Assembly (NCBI GenBank): GCA_020137815.1 | Contig: CM035350.1 | Span: 8,813,265 to 8,877,264, forward strand | Length of the DNA stretch: 64,000 bases | Direction: 5' to 3' | Source of the DNA: Hormiphora californensis | Lineage: Eukaryota > Ctenophora > Tentaculata > Cydippida > Pleurobrachiidae | Shown here: positions 1 through 25,900 of the stretch, piece by piece | Layout of the letters: each line of letters opens with the position of its first letter | How positions within the stretch are numbered: the first letter of the stretch is position 1 | Program-made: the position numbers and the translations under genes | Notes under the pieces: generated by a model | Told to the model about the DNA's origin: nothing | The model's input: the letters and a program-made list of their open reading frames with translations, nothing else | The model's database searches: none

Positions 1-2725
1 TAAAATGCAACTTAAATCCGCCTCAAATACCAATATTTGAGAACATATGATCTCTCAGTCACCAGCGAGCAGTCTCCCCGGCAACGCACAGTCCAATAGT
101 TAGTTTAGGGCAGCAATTTTGGCTAAAATCGACCAAAACTTTAGAATTTCGCATTTAATTAAATTTGGGAAACTTTGTACTTTGCCATTGCGTGTTTGAT
201 AAAGGAGCACTAACAAGTCACATAGCAGAATTCTATTCATTACTCGTTCGTCACGTTGCATTTCGTTTCACTTTTGCTTGTCTCAGACACCAAAAAGGGC
301 TATTCTCATCAATAAAATGCAACTCAAATCTGTCTCTAGTTCTCATTTCCATCACACATGACCTCCCAGTTACCACTGAACTGTCTCTCGAGCCTTGCCT
401 GGTCTCATTACTAAATTACAGCTGCATTATTGTCCAATATTAGCTCTTCCCCTCACTAAAATGCAACTTAAATCCGCCTCAAATACCAATATTTGAGAAC
501 ATATGATCTCTCAGTCACCAGCGAGCAGTCTCCCCGGCAACGCACAGTCCAATAGTTAGTTTAGGGCAGCAATTTTGGCTAAAATCGACCAAAACTTTAG
601 AATTTCGCATTTAATTAAATTTGGGAAACTTTGTACTTTGCCATTGCGTGTTTGATAAAGGAGCACTAACAAGTCACATAGCAGAATTCTATTCATTACT
701 CGTTCGTCACGTTGCATTTCGTTTCACTTTTGCTTGTCTCAGACACCAAAAAGGGCTATTCTCATCAATAAAATGCAACTCAAATCTGTCTCTAGTTCTC
801 ATTTCCATCACACATGACCTCCCAGTTACCACTGAACTGTCTCTCGAGCCTTGCCTGGTCTCATTACTAAATTACAGCTGCATTATTGTCCAATATTAGC
901 TCTTCCCCTCACTAAAATGCAACTTAAATCCGCCTCAAATACCAATATTTGAGAACATATGATCTCTCAGTCACCAGCGAGCAGTCTCCCCGGCAACGCA
1001 CAGTCCAATAGTTAGTTTAGGGCAGCAATTTTGGCTAAAATCGACCAAAACTTTAGAATTTCGCATTTAATTAAATTTGGGAAACTTTGTACTTTGCCAT
1101 TGCGTGTTTGATAAAGGAGCACTAACAAGTCACATAGCAGAATTCTATTCATTACTCGTTCGTCACGTTGCATTTCGTTTCACTTTTGCTTGTCTCAGAC
1201 ACCAAAAAGGGCTATTCTCATCAATAAAATGCAACTCAAATCTGTCTCTAGTTCTCATTTCCATCACACATGACCTCCCAGTTACCACTGAACTGTCTCT
1301 CGAGCCTTGCCTGGTCTCATTACTAAATTACAGCTGCATTATTGTCCAATATTAGCTCTTCCCCTCACTAAAATGCAACTTAAATCCGCCTCAAATACCA
1401 ATATTTGAGAACATATGATCTCTCAGTCACCAGCGAGCAGTCTCCCCGGCAACGCACAGTCCAATAGTTAGTTTAGGGCAGCAATTTTGGCTAAAATCGA
1501 CCAAAACTTTAGAATTTCGCATTTAATTAAATTTGGGAAACTTTGTACTTTGCCATTGCGTGTTTGATAAAGGAGCACTAACAAGTCACATAGCAGAATT
1601 CTATTCATTACTCGTTCGTCACGTTGCATTTCGTTTCACTTTTGCTTGTCTCAGACACCAAAAAGGGCTATTCTCATCAATAAAATGCAACTCAAATCTG
1701 TCTCTAGTTCTCATTTCCATCACACATGACCTCCCAGTTACCACTGAACTGTCTCTCGAGCCTTGCCTGGTCTCATTACTAAATTACAGCTGCATTATTG
1801 TCCAATATTAGCTCTTCCCCTCACTAAAATGCAACTTAAATCCGCCTCAAATACCAATATTTGAGAACATATGATCTCTCAGTCACCAGCGAGCAGTCTC
1901 CCCGGCAACGCACAGTCCAATAGTTAGTTTAGGGCAGCAATTTTGGCTAAAATCGACCAAAACTTTAGAATTTCGCATTTAATTAAATTTGGGAAACTTT
2001 GTACTTTGCCATTGCGTGTTTGATAAAGGAGCACTAACAAGTCACATAGCAGAATTCTATTCATTACTCGTTCGTCACGTTGCATTTCGTTTCACTTTTG
2101 CTTGTCTCAGACACCAAAAAGGGCTATTCTCATCAATAAAATGCAACTCAAATCTGTCTCTAGTTCTCATTTCCATCACACATGACCTCCCAGTTACCAC
2201 TGAACTGTCTCTCGAGCCTTGCCTGGTCTCATTACTAAATTACAGCTGCATTATTGTCCAATATTAGCTCTTCCCCTCACTAAAATGCAACTTAAATCCG
2301 CCTCAAATACCAATATTTGAGAACATATGATCTCTCAGTCACCAGCGAGCAGTCTCCCCGGCAACGCACAGTCCAATAGTTAGTTTAGGGCAGCAATTTT
2401 GGCCTAAAATCGACCAAAACTTTAGGAATTTCGCATTTAATTAAATTTGGGAAACTTTGTACTTTGCCATTGCGTGTTTGATAAAGGAGCACTAACAAGT
2501 CACAGAGCAGAATTCTACTTCATTACTCGTTCGTCACGTTGCATTTCGTTTCACTTTTGCTTGTCTCAGACACCAAAAAGGGCTATTCTCATCAATAAAA
2601 TGCAACTCAAATCTGTCTCTAGTTCTCATTTCCATCACACATGACCTCCCAGTTACCACTGAACTGTCTCTCGAGCCTTGCCTGGTCTCATTACTAAATT
2701 ACAGCTGCATTATTGTCCAATATTA
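1..2725. repeat. 456-bp tandem satellite, six copies
   Basis: Six head-to-tail copies begin at 1, 457, 913, 1369, 1825 and 2281. The first five look identical; the last has a few single-base changes and insertions near 2404, 2425 and 2507-2518. Within each unit, the first roughly 140 bases resemble a stretch starting about 312 bases in, so the unit itself contains an old partial duplication. Each copy holds the same 92-codon open frame, with no sign of being a gene. The array ends in a C-rich tract at 2725-2767. It may lie in an intron of UROC1, whose remaining exons are not found to its right. Confidence 0.95.
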
Positions 2726-2978
2726 CCCCCCGCCCCCCCCACCCACCCTCCCCCACCCACCTCTCCCAATATAGCGGACATTGCTAAATACCACACTACA
2801 GAGACAATCCTTGTGTTCTGGTGCACTAAGTCGCTTATCGCGTGTAACAATTAACAAATGTTCTTATCTGTCCCGTCCTCATTGTCTTCTAGAACATTAT
2901 ACATTCTAGTGGTGTCACAATTTGTCTTACCCCGTATTTGTGTTTGATCGTATTCGTTTATCTCTATCTCAACTGAAA

Positions 2979-3440
2979 ATGGACAGTGGACACACCACTC
3001 ATCTCATCATCAACAACATCACGGTACCAATCATGCATCAAAATGCTGTAAGTTCAATCTGTCCGTATTGTCTGTCCATCTATTGTGTACACATTTTAAA
3101 TGATATTATGTAGCATTGGGTTTGAAAAGTGGATGTGGCGATTGAGAGATTTGATTTATATTTTTATTTACTGTTTTTTAGCTAGCTATAGCGCCACCAA
3201 CAGACCCACTCGCAAAGGCAAAACGTTACCTCGATCCAGACCAACTCCAAGTTACACGCAGAGGCAAAATGTTACCTTGTTCCAAACCAAACTAAACTCA
3301 AGACACCCTCAAAGGCAAAACGTTACCTTGTTCCAGAACAAACTGGGCCCAAGACACTCTCAAAGGCAAAATGTTACCTTGTTCCAGACTAAACCAAACT
3401 CAGGACTCTCTCAAAGGCAAAACGTTACCTTGTTCCAGAA
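2979..3440 (+). repeat. 51-bp minisatellite with a possible two-exon ORF
   Basis: About four copies of a 51-bp unit lie at 3215-3440. In one frame they give a 17-residue repeat containing QRQNVTLFQ. In another frame, a possible exon at 2979-3051 ending at a GTAAGT donor could join an acceptor near 3180 to give about 60 codons. I recognise no family and treat the coding option as weak. A poly-A run of about 28 follows at 3581-3608. Confidence 0.4.
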
Positions 3441-3736
3441 CAATCCCAACTCGACAGACTTTATGACTGATGCCATAGGTTCCCCCCATTTCATCAAAAT
3501 CGAGAAAGGGGGGAGCTTAGCGCCATAGTTACCCATACCCGGGTGGTATGAGGTTTGCTCAGCGTGTGGCTAAGTGACCCAAAAAAAAAAAAAAAAAAAA
3601 AAAAAAAACCAGACTCTTCTTCTTCGAGAGTGATTGAAGGAAGGATACCGGGTCGGTCGCGGTGTACAAACTGTAAACAAAATGGGAAACTTTGCCAGTT
3701 GTTGGTATATGATTTAGCAATTCAATAAATTCGTAC

Positions 3737-4554
3737 CAGCAGGATGACCCGACATCATGGAGAGAGTCTGTTCCTCTGTCATAGTGCTGAGATAGTGTAG
3801 AGTGAGCCTGAACTGTCCCCAGTTGCTAAACACCTGAAAGAAATTGTGTTATTACATAAATTGTCAGACTTTATCTGATCTCTCCAGACATCTTTAGGAT
3901 GGCTATCGATAATGATAATGGTATATTAAATGCATATTTTACATTTTATATGAGATACTACGATGACTATCGCGATCGATAATCGGAGGTCTGATGGTCA
4001 GAGAAAATGAAAGCTCAAGGGAATTTGGGTTCTGACAGGGTTCACATGTTATGGTTGTTGCTGAAATTGTGTACTTTGCGCACACTGCAAGGGCATGGTG
4101 CTGCGCGTTACATATTTTACAGAGACGGACTGCGGGACTGATTGGTATGGGACCGGAAACTGAGTTTTCTGGATAACTCTGTTTATACAGGTCTTGTGTG
4201 ACACGTCACCCAGGCCACAATAAACCGAGACAGGAATTGTGTGTGTAACAGACGGATAATGTTTCGATATTTAGGGGTTTGGTACTCAACCCAGAGTCCA
4301 AAAAAGGAAGATATCTCCCTCCCCTCACCTGCCCATTTCCTCCATAAGTAACGAGCTCCTCAGGAAACTGTGCAACTCGTCTGTCCAAGTTGTTCATGAT
4401 CATGAGTATAACCGCGGCTCCAGCGGTGGTGACACAATGGGGAGTGTACTCAGAGATTGGGTAGGCTTTCATTAGCGAGGTGTCCGGCATAAACCTGGGA
4501 ATGAGTAGTTTGTGAGAGAGAGGGAGATAGAGATAGAGATAGAGAGAGATAGAT

Positions 4555-4632
<78 letters not shown>

Positions 4633-6613
4633 AGAGAGAGAGAGAATATGAAATTGCAAAATGAGACGACAGTTGTACAGTTGTTAGTGAGCATGTTCAT
4701 ATTTGTTTTGTTACTTTTAGCTCTCTCAGCAGCTATCGATAACTCAGCATCAGTACGGCGATACATGACAACGAAGGTACGGTTTGTTATTTTCTAACCC
4801 TCCCTTTTTACGCCCGAAACACAGTCCAGCCAGGCAAGGTATGGTCCAACCATGTAATAAATCATCATCATCATCATTACTTAATTGCCCTCTCCGAACC
4901 CTCGCCCAACCCCCTATTCCTACACCCCTGCCCTCTCCCTCGCCCCTCTCCATTTTCCTACACCCCTACCCTCTCCGATCCCCCCCCCCCCCCATATTCC
5001 TACACCCCTGCCCTCTCCCTCGCCCCCTCCCCCAGCCCACTATTCCTACACCCCTGCCCTCCCCCATCCCCTATTCCTACACCCCTGCCCTCTCCGAACC
5101 CTCGCCCCCTCGGCCCTCCCCCTACTCCTACAACCCTGCCCTCTCCTTCGCCCCCTCTCAATATTCGTACACCCCTGTCCTTTCTGAATCCGTTGCAGAT
5201 AGGAACAGTCTTACACCAATGGGTCTACTCAGATTCTAAACGTATGTTTCTGAGGCTGTACCGTGTGGGATGCATGAAGATACAGTATATGGCAAAGTCA
5301 ACAGGGATCGGAGATATATTATCGTCCGTTTCTTAGGTGTTACATGCACGCCTGTTATCTGATGTCCTGATAGGTCTCAATTGCCTCACTCCAGGTACTG
5401 TGTGGTAGTAGAGATGGATGGATCAGCTACAAAGTAAACAACCTTCCCTCTCACACTAACATGGACAATAGGGAGCTGGAGAGTGCAATTCAGGATTCAT
5501 TCAATGCCTGGACAAACGCCAGTTCGGACTGTTTTAGGTCGGTAAATACATTATACAATTACAGCCTGCATGTACTGATCAATTAAAAATCTAGATATTT
5601 TAGAACTCATATATCCTGTTTACAGGTTTCGACAAGAGACGGATATCAGAAAAGCGAACATCGTTATTTCCTTCCAGAGTGGCAAACACCGGTGTGTGGT
5701 CCGTCAATGTCCCTCAAACCCTGACCTAGCTCTGCCAGTTCTGGGTCACACATTTCGACCTGCTGACGGTTCAGAGATACACATGAATGACAAAGTGACA
5801 TGGATAAAAGATTGTGATAGATATGGGGGAATTGTGCTTAGAAGTGTTCTAACACATGAAATAGGGCACGCACTGGGATTTATGTAGGTGTATATCACGC
5901 TCAAATTATTATACTACGACTGGCCTATATGTTTGTGGTCTGTGCAGCTGTTTGTCTTATCATGGTTGGTGATGACATCCCCTATTACTCAGCCTGCTTC
6001 GCAGGCTTCGTTTAGCTGCGCTGCACACGGCTAGTGTAGGGGTGGCTGCGTCACCAATTATCATGGTTAACTGTTATTCTTTTCAAACATCCTAAGTTTT
6101 TACTCCATTGTATTTAGTTCTAAGGATTTAATATACCATTACTTTTCAGGCATGTAGTGAGTCCTAAAACGATAATGAAGTCTGGTTATCAGTGTAAGGA
6201 CGTGGATATCGGACCATTGGATTATGGATTCATGAGAGAATTGCGAGAGAGATGCAAAGCACAGAATAAACTTTACCTGTACATATAAATGTGCCCAAAC
6301 GTATCCAATTCTTTAGCAAACTCTGTTCCTAGTTCAGCGTGGCAGGATTTAGGAAAATACCGTAGGGCATTTCGAATTGCCAACAACCTGAGATAACGGC
6401 TTATGTTATTTTTTTGTCCTTGAAGTGTAAATTAGCGTTTTAGTTATTTGTATCTGTACATGTTTGCAAAACAATGTATCTTATATTTTCTTACCTTTCC
6501 GTTCCGTTTAATCCGGTATTTCTGTTAGGTGCATGTGCAATATCAGGGCATCTCTCTCGTGCTGGAGGCAGAGGGTCAACTTGTAAACCAGAACATAGCT
6601 CTTTGAGATCCAT
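3737..6613 (-). CDS. UROC1: Urocanate hydratase, N-terminal part
   Basis: Second enzyme of histidine breakdown: cytosolic, NAD-dependent hydration of urocanate to imidazolone propionate. Four phase-compatible minus exons are visible: 6495-6613 (start ATG at 6613), 6277-6387, 4329-4494 and 3737-3833. Together they read through the conserved N-terminal region, including KELCSGL near the start, ALRYFP, GHIYMYRF, NNLDRRVAQFPEELVTYGG and TMTEEQTL followed by SGHP, closely matching animal UROC1 in order and spacing. About 164 residues are present of a family length near 670. The exon after 3737 (Rossmann and catalytic parts) is not found in 1-3736, so the gene either continues left of the window beyond the satellite or is broken. 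Intron 2 holds the metalloprotease gene on the other strand. Confidence 0.88.
4514..4648. repeat. GA/CT microsatellite
   Basis: Long imperfect (GA)n tract with GATA interruptions in intron 2 of UROC1, just upstream of the metalloprotease signal-peptide exon. Serine/leucine-rich frames across it are artefacts of the repeat. Confidence 0.9.
4693..6288 (+). CDS. Small secreted matrixin-type zinc metalloprotease
   Basis: Three well-phased exons are clear: 5395-5537, 5626-5883 and 6150-6288 (TAA 6286-6288). The splice at 5883/6150 completes the zinc motif HEIGHALGFMH, a full HExxHxxGxxH with its catalytic Glu, followed by a Met-turn (KTIMKS). These are hallmarks of matrixins in the metzincin clan. 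Upstream, WISYKVNNLPS and AIQDSFNAWTNAS match the start of an MMP catalytic domain. A likely signal-peptide exon is 4693-4776 (MFIFVLLLLALSAA). A CGSRD just before the domain might be a cysteine switch, but the spacing is short. How the signal exon joins is unresolved: a candidate 43-base exon at 5199-5241 gives a phase clash. The donor at 5537 (GTCGGT) is non-optimal. No hemopexin domain follows. The last 12 coding bases overlap UROC1 exon 2 in antisense. Confidence 0.8.
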
Positions 6614-8241
6614 TCTAAAACTTAAAGAATCAAGTGGAATTTTTACTACAGTCGGATCACGATTTACCGACTTATCCCGATGATTGTAGGGGTAAGCCGT
6701 AAGGGTAGTTAATATCGGATGGATATGTAAATGTAATATAATCACTTTATAGTGTAAAATAATGGAGCAGGCACCAACAGCCTACGCTTGGCATACTCGC
6801 TCACTTCAAAAAGTGAATATGAATATGAATATGAACTTCACAATTTATATCAAGTCAATATAAGAAAATATATGACTCTCCCGCTCTTACACTATACGTA
6901 TAAAATATAGTTAAAAATTAAGTACATTAATATACGCTTCTAGGCCGAGGCTAATAGCACAACAGCAGTTACCTAAAGCGGGACAAACACACACAGACGA
7001 ACCAATGAGACGGGTAACAATGAGCTGAGAGCTAAACGGACAGATAGATTTAACCAGGTTTAATAAATTACTAAAATCGAAAAGAAAAAGGCGAATAAGT
7101 TAGTTAAAAATACGGTAGTTACAGAACACCACCACACATACACACACACTCACACACACACACACACACACCCACACACACACAGAACTCACACTCAAAC
7201 TCACACTCACACTCACATTTATAACCCAACACCCAAAAAATAAAGACATACACAAAACACAAATAAGTTAAGTTAAATAAGTTAATTAAAAATGGTCATC
7301 TCACAAGAGAACACAAAGGTGCACACACAAACGGACACAGCATACCTAGACTACTTGGAAACAGTAAATCATGTTCAGCACACATCGTTTACATAAAAAT
7401 AGTAAGATTGTCATTGATAAACACGTACTTATCATCACTTTCGAAGTGTTCATTTACAGTCTGCAGGAATAACTGCACTTTCAGCCGTTTTCGTAACGGT
7501 ACACGTTTCTTGTAACTGTTTTCTCCTGGCCCATACTCGGCCAATTCTCGACTACCCTCAGACTCTACTCCACATCTCAGTTGCCAAGATCCTACTAACC
7601 CATACACCCACCACACACAAACGAACAAGAATACGCACTCAAAAAACCCTAGCTCTGAACAATATGTGGAGGACGTCTCTCCTAACTCGGGATGGTGGTG
7701 AAATAGGACGGATGGTGGAGGATAGGAGTGATGGTGAAGGATGGATGGTGGAGGATAGGAAGGATGGTGGGGGATTGGTTAATATTTTCAAGTGATTTCA
7801 GGCTATATCAAGGATACCTCGAACCTCATATATGGAGGGATTCATAGGCCATAAAGCTTGGTGGCAGCGAGATGTGAGCCACAGAACACGGGAAAGAAGA
7901 TGTAGAGAGGTGCAAAACTGAAAGAGAAAACCACGGGAAAACGGCCATCTTGAAAAGGTTCGGGCTTCGGCTGGCTGACGTTTTCATTCTTTCTTTTCAA
8001 AACGGCAGCTCGCGCGCGGAATATTTTTGCGCGTTATCATGCGCGGCGTAAACTGACTGCTGACACAGAAGTGTCTCTGAGTGGCTGTCCTCGCGCCTTC
8101 CTGCTGCGAGAACCGTTACACCGAAAAGCGGGAAATTTGAGAACTGACCAGTAAAACATTGATCATGCACGACGCATTCAAAAACTTACATTAGTTTGGT
8201 CAAATTTAGAATTGTACTATACATGTATTCACAGTAAAAAC
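6614..8241. other. Intergenic region with simple repeats
   Basis: Between the UROC1 start and the RTTN stop, no gene is seen. It holds a CA-rich tract (about 7134-7235), a GGATGGTGGAGGATAGGA-like minisatellite (about 7690-7775) and AT-rich DNA. The UROC1 promoter should lie at its left end. Confidence 0.6.
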
Positions 8242-22227
<13,986 letters not shown>

Positions 22228-22998
22228 ACTAAAATATATTTAGGAAGTAATTCTAATATCTCCTTCTGGTGTTGATACACACACGCCCTCTGTACAACAG
22301 ATGAATGGCGATTCTTGCCCAGATCCGATTCAGAACAAAATATGCTGCAAAACAAACGTAATACGAATTTTTGAAACTTTCGCGTATTATTTAAACTCGA
22401 TATCCCTTATGGCGAGGGATTCATCATTCATCATTCAGTTATAAGAGGACCGAGGCGTGACTTTTTCAGTTAGAAATCTCAGAGCACTGCCTCAAAAAAT
22501 GGAAGAAAAGTTTTGAAAAATTTGAATTTTTAGAATTTCAAAACTAAAATCGCCGCGCCGCGCATATTGGCATGCGCTGCAGACCCCGAAAGCGCGCGTA
22601 TCGGATTTTTCTTTCACTTTTTAAAAACGAAACTCAGTTTTCTGTTTTTTCTGTTGAACTTTTAACGTAAAATGATGAGATTTTAGTTACTATTTATTTA
22701 TTTATTTATTTATTTATATTTATTTATGTTTATAAGTCGCATGGGACGTGCGTGGTGTACCAGGAGTGGTGGATTGTGAAGCCACTCTTGTTGTGTCCCT
22801 CTCCCACCTTCTCCGTGTGCCAACACAACACTATACTGGTACACCCGCACAGTCGTGTTCCATTGTTTCTGCTTTTTCAAAACTGACTCGTGTAGTTTCG
22901 AGCGTGGTGCGTGAAGAAAGCATCTAAAATCATATGATAAATAAGTAGTTTTTAGCCCAAATTATGTGATCTGATGATTGAGCAGTTTCGCGACAATA
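22228..22998. promoter_or_regulatory. Divergent promoter region of RTTN and EXOC1
   Basis: The two genes start 771 bases apart in opposite directions, so this segment should hold both promoters. It contains an (ATTT)n run at about 22689-22720 and GCGC-rich stretches near 22550-22600. No specific binding site can be named with confidence. Confidence 0.5.
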
Positions 22999-25900
22999 AT
23001 GAACCTTCCCCCTCGACTGAACACCCTTGCAAACTCAGTCACTACTCGTCAGAGTCCTCTGTTCCACGCTCTTCAGTGTTTCTTCGACAATGCAGTGTAA
23101 GATTAAACAACACAATATACACACTTGAAAGTGTACTAACCTCACAACTATTTCAGTGTCGAATCTTTTGTCCACGCATCGAAGACCGGTGCAAAGAAAG
23201 CTAAAGTCTTTCTAGCTGTGCTACTCGTTGTCAAAGGTAACTAAATTAAAACTATTTTTGGTCCAAATGAAAATGTAATCGATAATTTTCCAGTGAAAGA
23301 GCAGAGCCAGGCTTATTTATATCAAGTCAAGAAAATGGACAGCATCAAGTCACCATTCCAGGTACCGCTTGTAGTTGCCAAGTTAGACTGTTTTTCGTGC
23401 GTCTAAAGGGAGGGTTAGAACATAACAAGCTTGTAGTAGGTAACATTACGAGTCACAAAGTCAATATCGATTTATTTTCATGTAAAACATAGTTTGAATC
23501 TACAGCCCTTTCCTTGTTAGGTGAAGGCCAAGTTTGAGCTCACAAAGCTCCGATTGGTTAACGGTGTTAGTGAGGGAGATAATGAGATTGATATTGTGCT
23601 GGACTTTGAACGGGCGAACAACCACACTTTAAATCTGAAATGGAGTATTGATACCCCACAAACTCGGCGGAATTTCCTTATCTCCCTATGGAAGCTAGTG
23701 AACGAGTATCCCATGACAAACCTACCCCAGTTCCTGAACATCAACTACAACCTACTCCAGGTAGGAGCGACTATATTTCTTAGCTCCTGAATATCAGTCT
23801 TTTTTAAAGAAAATAACGAGTCCTGTGTAGCAGGGAGAGGGTGAAAACTCTACCGAAGGCCAGGTCGTAAGTTCATCTGTTGAACACTCTTCTCTACATT
23901 CAGCACCTTCCACTTTATTCATTTTACTCGATGATTTGTGTGTCTTTCCTGATCTTAGCCCTCTTTTAAACAAACCCATAAAATACAATTCATGTCACAG
24001 GACTCCCTGTCGCTGTCCAAGACCCTGAAGGAGGTTGGATTGTTAGGATCACCGGTCCTGGACCAAGGAGCAGAAACCCGGGAATACAAGTATCTCACGG
24101 GGGAGGAAGAACATGATTTAGGTAGGACAATGTTGTATCACGCACAATTGTAACTATTAATCCAGTTGTCAGGCACTGACTGTAACATTCCGAACGCTGC
24201 CTCACGCATACGGTCTCACGCTGCCTCACGTAGCAGCTCACACTGTTTCCAGGTTTGGTGACACAGGGAGTTGATTGGTCGGTGCACCGTGCTGAGGACT
24301 TTATGGAGCGACTAATGAACGAGTTATCGGGGTTAACCAAGGCTAACATCCATTCTATAATGAGTGTTGAGAATGATGTTGTGAGACTGTTCAGTATAAT
24401 GGATCACGCTCTACATGAGCTGTGCAGGTGAGATCGAATTCACTACTAGTATAATCATTAGACACAAGGTAATCACTAGTTTAACATGTGGCAATCACTA
24501 GTTTAACATGTGGTAATCACTTGTTAAACATGTGGCAATCACTTATAGCCTATCATGTGAATAACAGGTTGTACAGTACAAGTGATCACTAAAACATGCC
24601 TCTCTCCCTCAGACTGGAGGATATCATGGTTGATTACGAGGACAGATTGAACACAGACAGGTACGAGATAGAGGAAAGTCTCCACGCGTACCAGTCGCAG
24701 CACATCAGGAATGAAAACAGGGAGAAACTAGTGAACTGTGTGTCCAACCTCACCGAAATGGTCTCCATACCATACGAATGCAAGGAGGTAATCACCAGTC
24801 TACCACTGAAGACAACAGCCCAGGTTACCCGCATCAGAGAGGCTGTAGATGTGGTCCAGGCAAAGGCAGAAGAGTGCAGGAACAGCCCTCTAGCGGAGAT
24901 GGAGTGTGTCAGGGAGGCTGCGGACAGGATGGATGATATTCTCAGAGAGTGAGTGGGGTGATGTGGTTTATAATATTCCTCTCGGTATAACCCTGCAGTA
25001 AAGAGATAAGCTTCCGTCCAATTCACCACACACCTGTCACAACTTCCCCCCCCCCCCTCAGGTTTAGTGATAGATTGTTTGAGACCATGTCAGAGATAAC
25101 ATCTCCAACGTGGAATGCAGCACAGTACATTCGACACTCTAAACTCCTTCACCTCGCACCTGTAAGTACATTGAGAGATATGGGAGAGAAATATGAGATA
25201 GATCATACATTTTTTCGGGTTCAAGGAGCGGTTCAAAGTTCTCAATTATTGTATGCATACAAAGTAAATAGATGCCGTTTTCTGATGCGAATAATTAGAT
25301 CACTCATAATAAGGGGTCACAAAATACATCGATCTTCTAGATCATTTTCAATTATCAACATCTATTATCACTCTGATTGTCCTTTTTTACAACTGTCCTG
25401 TTTACATTCCGATGTGTCCTTCTTTGATAATATCTTTATCTTTAGGATCTCCCTGCAGCTCCCAGTTAACCGGTTCATAATCCCTGGCCTTGAGATAGGA
25501 CGCAGAGCCATGTCCAGCATCACTGCTCATCTCCCAGACCACTGGATCCTTGCTCCTCCTCACCCTCATTCGGAAGGCGGTCGGTTTCTTCTCGCACACA
25601 CCTCCGTTAACACCTTCAGCTGCAGCCTTTCCAGTCAGATCGCTCTTCAGGAAGCATGCGCTGGTAAGGGATTTAGCACTGCCGGTAATGGTAGAATCAG
25701 CAGATAGGAGAGCTTTGGCAGCCTTCTTGTTGGGGACAAACATGTACCCTTCGCAGGTTTCAGTAGCGGTACAGGAGTCTTTGCAAGCCTCCAAATTAGC
25801 GGCACTAGAGGTGGAGAGGGTGTTACCGATTAGAGCCTGGTCGGATAAATCAGACCATTCACAAGCAGCCTCCTCTTCTTCATCATCATCTTCTGCTTTT

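Noticed and set aside
165-2644. Six repeated 63-92-codon ORFs
   Set aside because: They are one frame of a 456-bp satellite; no family, no codon signal, and the last copy is frameshifted.
4206-4766. Single 186-residue minus ORF
   Set aside because: Only 4329-4494 is a UROC1 exon; the remainder is intron and GA repeat.
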